A stretch of 5,075 bases of DNA, from assembly GCA_910585815.1 (NCBI GenBank), contig CAJUFJ010000045.1:1-5075 (forward strand), given 5' to 3'. The notes below the pieces were generated by a model that saw nothing but the letters and a program-made list of their open reading frames with translations, searched no databases and was not told the DNA's origin. This document shows, piece by piece, positions 1-5,069 of the stretch. Each line of letters begins with the position of its first letter. Position 1 is the first letter of the stretch. The position numbers were made by a program, and so were the translations under genes. Source of the DNA: an uncultured Oscillospiraceae bacterium (lineage in GTDB: Bacteria > Bacillota > Clostridia > Oscillospirales > Oscillospiraceae).

Positions 1-428
1 GGAGCGGCGACATCAAGAACTATGCCGAGTACCTCTACGAGAACGCCGGTCCCGCCATCCTTGCCTGGATGATCGAGGGAGCCAAGCGTGTCATCGACAT
101 GGGGTTCCATATCGCCCTGCCCCCGGTGGTGGAGGCGGCTATCGCCAAGTATCGGGAGGAGAACGACTGGCTGGCCCATTTCCTCACCGACAACTGTGAA
201 ATCGGAGCTGGCTTTACTGCCCGGTCCGGACAGATGTTCCAGGCGTACCGCTCCTACTGCGCCGATACCTCCGACTTTGCCCGGAATATGCCGGAGTTCT
301 ATGCTGCCCTCGACTTGGCAGGTTTCAAGCGCAAGCACACCAAGACCGGGACGGTCATTTTCGGTCTCAAACTCAAAAACAGCGACTTCGGCACCGCCGA
401 TTCCGGGTTTGAGGATTTTCTGAACTGA
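1..428 (+). CDS. Phage/plasmid primase-helicase, P4/D5 family, C-terminal part (5' partial)
   Basis: The reading frame is open from base 3 to the TGA at 426-428, giving 141 residues with no start codon needed, so this is the 3' end of a gene that begins upstream of the window. The first residues (SGDIKNYAEYLYENAGPAILAW is the region) resemble the segment that follows the AAA+ core in P4-type primases. The rest (EGAKRVIDMGFHIALPP, then ENDWLAHFLTDNCEIG, then a basic GFKRKHTKTG stretch) resembles their C-terminal winged-helix region, which is thought to help bind DNA. Such proteins prime and unwind phage or plasmid DNA at the origin. The Walker motifs and any primase active site are outside the window, so catalytic competence cannot be judged. 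The gene is followed by an AT-rich gap and then the nuclease-helicase run on the same strand. Family assignment is by recognition of the C-terminal pattern. Confidence 0.8.
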   Translation, partial: SGDIKNYAEYLYENAGPAILAWMIEGAKRVIDMGFHIALPPVVEAAIAKYREENDWLAHFLTDNCEIGAGFTARSGQMFQAYRSYCADTSDFARNMPEFYAALDLAGFKRKHTKTGTVIFGLKLKNSDFGTADSGFEDFLN

Positions 429-433
429 TGCGG

Positions 434-530
434 GGGTGACGATGGTGAGGGTTAAAGATATAAACTCCTTATAGGCTATTTTTACAGCCTATAAGGTACT
501 TTGAGAAAATAACTATCACTGTCGTCACCC
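434..530. repeat. Outer inverted repeat, 15-base arms (13/15)
   Basis: The left arm GGGTGACGATGGTGA (434-448) pairs with the right arm at 516-530, whose reverse complement is GGGTGACGACAGTGA; 13 of 15 positions agree. Each arm contains two GTGA units nine bases apart, so the region has four GTGA/TCAC half-sites arranged as two facing pairs, a layout typical of protein-binding sites. Confidence 0.75.
467..496. repeat. Perfect 11-bp hairpin, 8-base loop
   Basis: CCTTATAGGCT (467-477) is followed by ATTTTTAC and the exact reverse complement AGCCTATAAGG (486-496). The stem is AT-rich and neither side is followed by a run of T, so it does not look like an intrinsic terminator. It is centred inside the outer inverted repeat (its centre is at 481.5 and the outer one is at 482), so the two form one concentric dyad. 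Confidence 0.8.
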
Positions 531-551
531 ATTTGTAAATCTGGAGGCATT

Positions 552-836
552 ATGGCAGCAGAAAAAACAATCGAGCGCAAGCTCGTGCAGGCAGTTCACC
601 TGATGGGCGGGCTGGCTTTGAAGTTCGTAAGTCCGGGGCTGGACGGGGTTCCCGACCGAGTTGTGCTGCTCCCCGGCGGAAAAGCGGCTTTTGTGGAATT
701 GAAAGCCCCTGGAAAGAAAATGCGTCCGCTGCAGGTAAGGCGGAAAAATCAAATCGAGGCTCTGGGCTTTTCGGTGTACTGCATCGACAGGCCGGAGCAG
801 ATCGGAGGCGTCCTCAATGAAATACAGTCCTCATGA
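552..836 (+). CDS. VRR-NUC domain nuclease (phage type)
   Basis: A 94-residue protein that is almost entirely a stand-alone VRR-NUC domain, a member of the PD-(D/E)XK nuclease fold common in phage replication modules. The fold's metal-binding residues are visible: E8 in the first helix, the GVPD motif with D35, and the E49-L-K51 pair on the next strand, with Q61 following. Small phage VRR-NUC proteins are thought to cut branched or structured DNA; the substrate here is unknown. The ATG at 552 is preceded by GGAGG at 543-547 with a 4-base gap, slightly short but clear. The gene's last 20 bases overlap the start of the helicase gene in another frame, and the helicase's ribosome binding site lies inside this coding sequence. 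This suggests coupled translation and a shared job with the helicase. The length is normal for the family and nothing looks broken. Confidence 0.9.
   Translation: MAAEKTIERKLVQAVHLMGGLALKFVSPGLDGVPDRVVLLPGGKAAFVELKAPGKKMRPLQVRRKNQIEALGFSVYCIDRPEQIGGVLNEIQSS
804..808 (+). promoter_or_regulatory. Ribosome binding site of the helicase, inside the VRR-NUC gene
   Basis: GGAGG lies 8 bases before the ATG at 817 and inside the upstream coding sequence. It supports ATG 817 as the helicase start and the 20-base gene overlap. Confidence 0.8.
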
Positions 837-2184
837 ATACCAGACCTATGCGACCAATTTCCTCTTGATGCACCCCGCCTCCGCCATCTTCCTCGATTGC
901 GGTCTTGGTAAAAGCGTCATCACCCTCACCGCCCTCTTTGACCTGTGCCTGGACAGCTTTCTGATTCGGAAGGTGCTGGTCATCGCCCCGCTCCGGGTGG
1001 CGAGGGATACCTGGCCCTCTGAGATCAAGAAGTGGGACCACCTACGGGACCTGTCCTGGTCGCTGGCAGTAGGGAGCGAGGTCGAGCGGAAGGCAGCTCT
1101 GTATCAGCGGGCCTTCGTGTACATTATCAACCGGGAGAACGTCCAGTGGCTCATCGAGGACAGCGGCCTCCCCTTCGACTACGACATGGTGGTGGTGGAT
1201 GAGCTGTCCTCCTTCAAGTCCTATCAGGCAAAGCGGTTTCGCTCCCTGCTGAAGGTACGCCCCGGCATCAAGCGGATCGTGGGGCTGACTGGCACACCCT
1301 CCAGCAACGGCCTAATGGACCTCTGGGCGGAGTTCCGGCTTCTGGACATGGGCAAACGGCTGGGACGGTACATCACCCACTACCGCGCCCAGTATTTCCA
1401 GCCGGATAAGCGGAACGGCCAGGTGGTGTTTTCCTACAAGCCCCTCCCCGGAGCGGAGGAGGCCATCTACGAGAAAATTTCCGACATCACCATCTCCATG
1501 CGGGCCACCGACCACCTCCAGATGCCGGAATGTGTGTTCAACGAGGTACAAGTGGTCCTCTCCGAGCGGGAGCGGCAGACCTACGACACCATGCGCTCCG
1601 AATTGGTGGTTTCCCTCGGCGGCGAGGAGGTGGATGCTGGAAACGCTGCGGCTCTCGGAAATAAGCTCTCCCAGATGGCGAACGGTGCCGTCTACGGCGA
1701 GGACAAGCGTGTGTTCCCGATACACGACCGCAAGCTGGACGCTCTGGAGGACCTCATCGAAGCCGCCAACGGAAAGCCGGTGCTGGTGGCCTACTGGTTC
1801 CAGCACGACCGGGAGCGGATCGCCGCCCGGCTCCGAAAGCTCCACATCCCTTTCTCCCTGCTGGACACATCGGAGAGCATTGCCCGGTGGAACCGTGGGG
1901 AGCTGCCCGTGGCCCTCATTCACCCGGCCTCTGCCGGACACGGCCTCAACCTCCAAGCCGGAGGTTCCACCCTGGTCTGGTTCGGACTGACTTGGTCGCT
2001 GGAGCTGTACCAGCAGGCCAACGCCCGCCTGTGGCGGCAGGGCCAGACGGACACAGTGGTCATCCACCACATTATCGCCGCCGACACCATTGACGAGCGG
2101 ATCATGTCCGCTCTGAGCAAGAAGGAGAAAACACAGTCCGCATTGATCGATGCGGTGAAAGCGAATCTGGAGGTGTCAAAATGA
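817..2184 (+). CDS. SNF2-type DEAD/DEAH-like helicase (phage)
   Basis: A 455-residue superfamily 2 ATPase of the short SNF2-like type found next to VRR-NUC genes in phages of Firmicutes. The ordered motifs are visible: an N-terminal PHEYQ element (5-9), Walker A in LDCGLGKS (26-33, K32), motif Ia VIAPLRVARDTW, Walker B as DELS (D128, E129), motif III LTGTP (157-161), a second RecA-like lobe with PVLVAYWFQHDR, then SAGHGLNLQ, and motif VI QQANARLWRQGQ (399-410) carrying the arginine finger region. The QA-x-x-R-x-x-R-x-GQ pattern is characteristic of SNF2 proteins. It should use ATP to move along or remodel DNA during phage replication or recombination, probably with the VRR-NUC protein, but the exact substrate is not shown. 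Start at ATG 817 follows GGAGG. The stop overlaps the next gene's start as ATGA. All motifs are intact. Confidence 0.92.
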   Translation: MKYSPHEYQTYATNFLLMHPASAIFLDCGLGKSVITLTALFDLCLDSFLIRKVLVIAPLRVARDTWPSEIKKWDHLRDLSWSLAVGSEVERKAALYQRAFVYIINRENVQWLIEDSGLPFDYDMVVVDELSSFKSYQAKRFRSLLKVRPGIKRIVGLTGTPSSNGLMDLWAEFRLLDMGKRLGRYITHYRAQYFQPDKRNGQVVFSYKPLPGAEEAIYEKISDITISMRATDHLQMPECVFNEVQVVLSERERQTYDTMRSELVVSLGGEEVDAGNAAALGNKLSQMANGAVYGEDKRVFPIHDRKLDALEDLIEAANGKPVLVAYWFQHDRERIAARLRKLHIPFSLLDTSESIARWNRGELPVALIHPASAGHGLNLQAGGSTLVWFGLTWSLELYQQANARLWRQGQTDTVVIHHIIAADTIDERIMSALSKKEKTQSALIDAVKANLEVSK

Positions 2185-2597
2185 CTGTGAAAGAATATCT
2201 CTCCCAGGCCAAGTTCCTGGACCAACGCATCAACAGCAAGATCCAACAGGTGGCGGCACTCAACGATCTGGCGACAAAGGCCACCTCCACACTGACCGGG
2301 ATGCCCCGGAATCCCAACCATGCTACATCCACTATGGAAGAAGCTATCACTAAGATCATCGACCTCCAGGCGGAGATCAACCGGGACATCGATACTCTTG
2401 TGGATCTGAAGCGGGATCTGTCCGCCACCATCAAGGCTGTGGACAATACCGAATATCAGACCGTCCTGGAAAAGCGGTATCTTTGCTTCCTCTCCTGGGA
2501 GCAGATTGCCGTGGATATGGGATATGACCTCCGCTGGCTGTACCGAATCCACGGTAAGGCACTGGAAGAAGTCAAGACCATCACGCACTGTGAATAG
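2181..2597 (+). CDS. DUF1492-family sigma-like phage regulator
   Basis: A 138-residue protein matching the DUF1492 type seen at the end of early modules in Clostridia prophages. The N-terminal part (MTVKEYLSQAKFLDQRINSK) and the long charged helix at about 52-86 (EEAITKIIDLQAEINRDI and on) look like a coiled coil. The C-terminal part, about 95-131, has the pattern LEKRYL..LSWEQIA.DMGY..RWLYRIHGKAL, which resembles a sigma region 4 helix-turn-helix. Proteins of this kind (compare ArpU and RinA) are regarded as regulators of phage late transcription; the target here is not shown. GGAGG at 2169-2173 sits 7 bases before the ATG, and the ATGA overlap with the helicase stop suggests coupled translation. 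The C-terminus ends normally at TAG 2595-2597, about 50 bases before the IS insertion, so the gene itself is not cut. Confidence 0.85.
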   Translation: MTVKEYLSQAKFLDQRINSKIQQVAALNDLATKATSTLTGMPRNPNHATSTMEEAITKIIDLQAEINRDIDTLVDLKRDLSATIKAVDNTEYQTVLEKRYLCFLSWEQIAVDMGYDLRWLYRIHGKALEEVKTITHCE

Positions 2598-2604
2598 CTG
2601 AACA

Positions 2605-2614
2605 GGCCCGCCGC
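2605..2614 (+). repeat. Left arm of a palindrome split by the IS
   Basis: GGCCCGCCGC here is the exact reverse complement of GCGGCGGGCC at 3568-3577 on the other side of the insertion sequence. Pairing continues imperfectly inward (GCCG-CTT-GC on the left against GGCAAAGCCGGC on the right). With the IS and one TA removed the two arms lie in one 73-base stretch. Before insertion this would have been a single imperfect hairpin. Confidence 0.6.
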
Positions 2615-2620
2615 TGCCGC

Positions 2621-2649
2621 TTGCTGAAAGAGTGGTTCTATGGTATATA
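2621..2649 (+). promoter_or_regulatory. Candidate promoter interrupted at its -10 box by the IS
   Basis: TTGCTG (2621-2626) is 17 bases before TATATA (2644-2649). The last bases of that box come from the IS end. If the IS and one TA are removed, the box reads TATACT and is preceded by TGG, an extended -10 signature. The -35 match is weak (3 of 6). This promoter would have pointed at the NYN gene, leaving a leader of about 67 bases. It may be a target of the DUF1492 regulator just upstream; that link is inference from position. Confidence 0.4.
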
Positions 2650-2673
2650 GTTACCACAGTTGAAAAGCGGTAC
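2646..2673 (+). repeat. Left terminal inverted repeat of the IS (with TA)
   Basis: Matches the reverse complement of 3520-3547 at 22 of 28 positions, sharing TATAGT at the tip and ACAGTTGAAAA in the middle. The transposase stop codon and its last five codons lie inside this repeat. Confidence 0.85.
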
Positions 2674-3187
2674 AAAGGGCATCATCAAAGGAAGAGACAG
2701 CGGGAAGGATTTTTCTCAAAAAGCGCTTCAGCCAAGCCCAGAAATGTTCGATAGGATTGAGTTCCGGGGAGTAGGGTGGAAGAAAGAGAAGCCTGTACCC
2801 GGCATTTTGGGCAGCAAAAAGCAGCCGCTTTTTGGAATGGAATGAAGCATTATCCATTACAATTACGGTTCCTTGTTCCAGAGAAGGTAGAAGCTGGTTG
2901 CAAAACCAAAACTCAAAAAGCCTGCTGTTCATCGTCCCGTTATACTGAAACGGCGCAAGAATTCTGTCACCCATCTGAGCAGCGACAATGCCACAGCGCT
3001 GATACTTTCGTCCGCGAACTTGTCCGAACACTCGCTGACCCCGCAGCGCATACCCATATTCCCGATACAAGTATGTATCTATACCGCTTTCATCCACATA
3101 AGCGATCTTTTCCAGCGGTATATCTTTGATCTCTTCCTGATATGCCGCTACCTTTTGTCGATCCTGCTCCTGATAGCTGATCGTCTT
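2651..3187 (-). CDS. IS630 transposase, orfB part (DDE catalytic domain)
   Basis: This frame encodes the RNase H-like catalytic domain. It is open from just inside orfA (stop at 3203-3205) and becomes in frame with orfA by a -1 shift at the A7 run. The joined protein then reads KKTISYQEQDRQKVAAYQEE through the joint, followed by EKIAYVDESGIDTYLYRE, a sequence typical of intact IS630 transposases. The catalytic triad is complete: D of VDES, D of VIVMDNASFH and E of NPIEHFW; in the joined 282-residue protein these are about D136, D216 and E251. The 34 residues between the second D and the E are the group's hallmark. The protein cuts the element ends and joins them to TA sites. A GTG at 3097-3095 could in principle start a shorter product, but it lacks a ribosome binding site and would sit at the first catalytic D, so frameshifting is more likely. 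Confidence 0.88.
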   Translation of the reverse strand, partial: KTISYQEQDRQKVAAYQEEIKDIPLEKIAYVDESGIDTYLYREYGYALRGQRVFGQVRGRKYQRCGIVAAQMGDRILAPFQYNGTMNSRLFEFWFCNQLLPSLEQGTVIVMDNASFHSKKRLLFAAQNAGYRLLFLPPYSPELNPIEHFWAWLKRFLRKILPAVSSFDDALCTAFQLW

Positions 3188-3498
3188 TTTTTCCTTGTGA
3201 TCTTATGCCGCCGCAATGCGTCTCGAATGCCGCTTTCGCTGCATCCAAATGCCTCAGCCATTTCTGATTGGTATGCGTCTGGGTGGGCCGCAACATATGC
3301 CTTCAGCTTTTCTGGATCAATCTTTCGGAAACTTCTATGCAGATCTTTCTTTTCCAAATTCCCCGTTTCTTTCAGCTGCTTTTCCCACTTTTGTATCGTC
3401 GATTTGGAAACCTTAAAGACTTGATGGGTCGCTTCCAAGCTATGTCCTGCCTGTCGATATTCTATTGTGCGTTCCCTATACCTTTTTGAATAGCTCAT
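3148..3498 (-). CDS. IS630 transposase, orfA part (DNA-binding domain)
   Basis: A 116-residue product ending at TAG 3150-3148. Residues about 1-45 (MSYSKRYRERTIEYRQAG, then SLEATHQVFKVSKSTIQKW) form a first helix-turn-helix. Residues about 65-103 (YVAAHPDAYQSEMAEAFGCS, then SGIRDALRRHKITRKK) form a second, giving the paired DNA-binding arrangement that recognises IS630 ends. Ending here, the product lacks the catalytic domain and may act as a repressor, while the frameshifted product is the transposase. ATG 3498 is the only possible start: in frame upstream are AAT AAT GGC and then TAG. No ribosome binding site is present, and the promoter predicts transcription starting at the A of ATG itself, so translation would be leaderless. 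Confidence 0.88.
   Translation of the reverse strand: MSYSKRYRERTIEYRQAGHSLEATHQVFKVSKSTIQKWEKQLKETGNLEKKDLHRSFRKIDPEKLKAYVAAHPDAYQSEMAEAFGCSESGIRDALRRHKITRKKRRSAIRSRIDKR
3186..3192 (-). other. Seven-A frameshift site joining orfA and orfB
   Basis: On the minus strand orfA reads AGG AAA AAA AGA across this run. Slipping back one base after the second AAA gives AAG ACG ATC, the orfB frame, and continues the family sequence without a gap. The run could act by ribosomal -1 slippage or by RNA polymerase slippage. It is not the perfect A AAA AAG heptamer in the orfA frame, because the base before the first AAA is G. Confidence 0.75.
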
Positions 3499-3504
3499 GC
3501 CATT

Positions 3505-3533
3505 ATTCTACTCGTTACCATACCTTTTTTCAA
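3505..3533 (-). promoter_or_regulatory. Transposase promoter within the IS right end
   Basis: Read on the minus strand, TTGAAA (3533-3528) is followed after exactly 17 bases by TAGAAT (3510-3505), five of six matches in each box. Six bases later comes the orfA ATG, so the predicted first transcribed base is the A of the start codon. Confidence 0.65.
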
Positions 3534-3547
3534 CTGTTTTTACTATA
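3520..3547 (-). repeat. Right terminal inverted repeat of the IS (with TA)
   Basis: Partner of 2646-2673 (22 of 28 positions). It also contains the -35 box of the transposase promoter (TTGAAA read on the minus strand, 3528-3533), so transposase binding to this end could lower its own transcription; that consequence is inference. Confidence 0.85.
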
Positions 3548-3549
3548 CT
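3544..3549 (+). promoter_or_regulatory. TATACT box rebuilt at the right IS junction
   Basis: The IS end supplies TATA and the flank supplies CT, recreating the ancestral -10 hexamer facing the NYN gene. Nothing resembling TTGACA lies 16-18 bases upstream (for example TACCTT at 3521-3526), and the TG extension is lost. Residual promoter activity for the NYN gene is possible but unproven. Confidence 0.3.
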
Positions 3550-3567
3550 CAATTTGGCAAAGCCGGC

Positions 3568-3577
3568 GCGGCGGGCC
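3568..3577 (+). repeat. Right arm of the palindrome split by the IS
   Basis: GCGGCGGGCC pairs exactly with 2605-2614. It lies about 45 bases upstream of the NYN start and would be in that gene's leader if transcription began at the ancestral promoter. No T run follows, so a terminator is not supported. Confidence 0.6.
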
Positions 3578-3608
3578 ACCGCAACCCGGATAATTTTGCG
3601 ATAAAAAC

Positions 3609-3614
3609 AGGAGG
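3609..3614 (+). promoter_or_regulatory. Ribosome binding site deciding a GTG start
   Basis: AGGAGG lies 8 bases before the GTG at 3623. An ATG at 3615 is directly next to it but in another frame, so GTG 3623 is the supported start of the NYN gene. Confidence 0.8.
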
Positions 3615-3622
3615 ATGACAAA

Positions 3623-5011
3623 GTGGAACCAGTAACATTTGAACAAGTACATACTGTTGCAGAAAAAATTCAATACAAAGACAGCACCTATGAAATCGTA
3701 TCAAAAGTAGCCTATCTGATCGGCGTACCATTGCGGATATTTGAGAACGAACATGAAGCGCCGCAGATGGATGTATATCAAAGACTGGAAAAAGATAAAA
3801 ATGCCAGGATCATCAGAAATTTATGTATTATCCGAACAGAAATCGAAAGGAATTTCAAAAAAATCAATGATAAAATGCGGACAGAGTACAAATCACTTCT
3901 GTCAATGCCGGAATATGTGTCAGCATCAGCTATCAACGCCCTCACGGCTGACGGCATTAATTTTATCAAAAAATCGAGTACGCAACTTTCAGGACATATC
4001 GTGGAGATCAACCGAATTATTTCAGACCGGATCAATAATTGCAAGAGCCTGTTCCCGCTTTGGCTGAACTGGCCTTATGTGAGGGAACTGTTTATCATGC
4101 CGAACGGCCTCAGCGAGAAAGGAAGCAAGGATGCGGCGGCGGTGTATTACGAGAGCCTTTCCTTCTATCCGTATCAGGTGTATATCAACTGGCGTCCCTA
4201 TGACGCGGGAAATATCCTGTATAACGACAAAAAGTTTGTTACCCTCCTTTATGAGTGGAACAATGACGAGTTTACCGAATACAGCAAGGTGTCGGATGCC
4301 GGAACCTATGTCAAGGGCAATATCCACGACTACATTAATGACGGTGAACAGGTGGTCGTAGTGGTCGACTGCGAAAACTCTGACCCCTACAGGCTGAGCG
4401 CCACCCTCCGGGGGCTGGACCGGGCGTACCTGGACAAAATCAACTCCATCATCCTCTTTGACGATGTTCATACCGCATCGGCGTGGAGCATCCTGGAACA
4501 GTTCACCCACATCCCCGTGGAGCATATCACCATTGAGCGGATCAAGCAGAACAAATCCCTGGTGGACATCAAGCTCACCGCCAGGGCCTGCCAGGAGTAT
4601 TACGAGAACAAGGTGGATTCCTTCATCATCGTTTCCAGCGATTCGGACTACTGGGGTCTGATCTCCTCATTGCCGAAGGCCCGATTCCTGGTGATGATCG
4701 AACGGGAGAAATGCGGCCCGGATATGAAAGCGGCTCTGGTCGATTCCGGCATCTTCTACTGCTACCTGGACGATTTCTATACCGGCGACTCCGAGGAGCT
4801 GAAGATGAACGCGCTGTTCCGGGAAATGCGGAACTATATGGTACGGGCCGTCCGCCTAAACGTCAACGCCATGCTGGACGATGCCCTCCGCTCCACCCGC
4901 ATCACCATGCCGCCCTCCGAGCGGAAGCAGTTCTATGACAAGTACATCAAAACCTTGCAGCTTGTGATTGATGATAACGGGGATGTTTCTCTGGCGATAA
5001 AGGTCAAATGA
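3623..5011 (+). CDS. NYN-domain (PIN-like) nuclease with uncharacterised N-terminal region
   Basis: A 462-residue protein starting at GTG. Residues about 244-385 match the NYN fold, a PIN-like metal-dependent RNase domain: strand VVVVVDCENSD with D249, then LVDIKLTARA with D315, then FIIVSSDSDYWGLI with D340 and D342. These are the acidic residues expected to hold the metal, so the nuclease centre looks intact. The later part (MNALFREMRNYMVRAVRLN and on, about 395-462) is helical and may bind RNA or a partner. Residues 1-240 are not recognised: a helical stretch at about 50-140 rich in K, R and I, then an aromatic segment (FPLWLNWPYVREL, FYPYQVYINWRPYD). No signal peptide or membrane segment is seen, so it is probably cytoplasmic. 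By hand count GC is about 38% over 3661-4020 and about 57% over 4381-4620. NYN proteins act in RNA decay, toxin or defence roles; which applies here is unknown. Confidence 0.8.
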   Translation: MEPVTFEQVHTVAEKIQYKDSTYEIVSKVAYLIGVPLRIFENEHEAPQMDVYQRLEKDKNARIIRNLCIIRTEIERNFKKINDKMRTEYKSLLSMPEYVSASAINALTADGINFIKKSSTQLSGHIVEINRIISDRINNCKSLFPLWLNWPYVRELFIMPNGLSEKGSKDAAAVYYESLSFYPYQVYINWRPYDAGNILYNDKKFVTLLYEWNNDEFTEYSKVSDAGTYVKGNIHDYINDGEQVVVVVDCENSDPYRLSATLRGLDRAYLDKINSIILFDDVHTASAWSILEQFTHIPVEHITIERIKQNKSLVDIKLTARACQEYYENKVDSFIIVSSDSDYWGLISSLPKARFLVMIEREKCGPDMKAALVDSGIFYCYLDDFYTGDSEELKMNALFREMRNYMVRAVRLNVNAMLDDALRSTRITMPPSERKQFYDKYIKTLQLVIDDNGDVSLAIKVK

Positions 5012-5033
5012 GGGATTTGACCACTAAAAACCA

Positions 5034-5069
5034 TTGAAAGCCACCCTCAACTTCTGGTAAGATTATAAT
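5034..5069 (+). promoter_or_regulatory. Possible promoter at the window edge
   Basis: TTGAAA (5034-5039) is followed after 18 bases by TAAGAT (5058-5063). A perfect TATAAT at 5064-5069 lies just beyond but is 24 bases from the -35, too far to pair with it. The gene it would serve is outside the window. Confidence 0.3.

Larger units (their letters stand above)
429..551. promoter_or_regulatory. AT-rich intergenic gap with nested inverted repeats; possible origin or control region
   Basis: No gene is visible in these 123 bases. They hold an outer inverted repeat (434-448 with 516-530) around an inner perfect hairpin (467-477 with 486-496). A weak promoter-like pair, GTGACG at 436-441 and TATAAA at 459-464 with 17 bases between, would fire rightward into the VRR-NUC gene; its -35 box lies in the left outer arm. 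In P4-type replicons the origin often lies close to the primase gene, so an origin is possible, as is a binding region for a regulator. Neither role is proven by the sequence. Confidence 0.4.
2648..3545 (-). mobile_element. IS630-family insertion sequence, complete, 898 bp
   Basis: The element encodes a D34E transposase of the IS630/mariner group on the minus strand and is bounded by TA at 2646-2647 and 3546-3547, as expected for a group that duplicates a TA target. Its ends are imperfect inverted repeats. Both ends, both halves of the transposase, the frameshift site and a promoter are present, so it appears complete and possibly active. Because the sequence reads TATA at both ends, the exact boundary could shift by two bases. 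It sits between the DUF1492 regulator and the NYN gene, transcribed against both. Confidence 0.88.

Noticed and set aside
88..423. 111-codon plus-strand frame inside the primase end
   Set aside because: It is rich in S, P and R as expected of an out-of-frame reading; the primase frame matches a known family and is open to the window edge.
467..496. Intrinsic terminator for the primase gene
   Set aside because: The stem is AT-rich and no T run follows it in either direction; the T run is in the loop.
1312..2070. 252-codon open frame on the minus strand inside the helicase gene
   Set aside because: It is a shadow of the GC-rich helicase frame. Its sequence is rich in G, V, L, E and H with no domain, while the plus-strand frame carries all SNF2 motifs.
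1920..2675. 251-codon minus-strand open frame running from the helicase to the IS left end
   Set aside because: It spans two real plus-strand genes and the IS junction, so it cannot predate the insertion, and it has no recognisable domain.
2776..3424. Plus-strand open frames inside the insertion sequence
   Set aside because: They are antisense to a complete transposase and show no domain or ribosome binding site.
2605..3577. tRNA gene split by the IS (73 bases, 7-base end pairing GGCCCGC/GCGGGCC)
   Set aside because: There is no T-loop GGTTC next to the 3' arm and no anticodon arm, so the length and end pairing are coincidental to a tRNA shape.
3615..3617. ATG as start of the NYN gene
   Set aside because: It is in a different frame and only one base from the ribosome binding site; GTG 3623 has proper spacing and the long frame.
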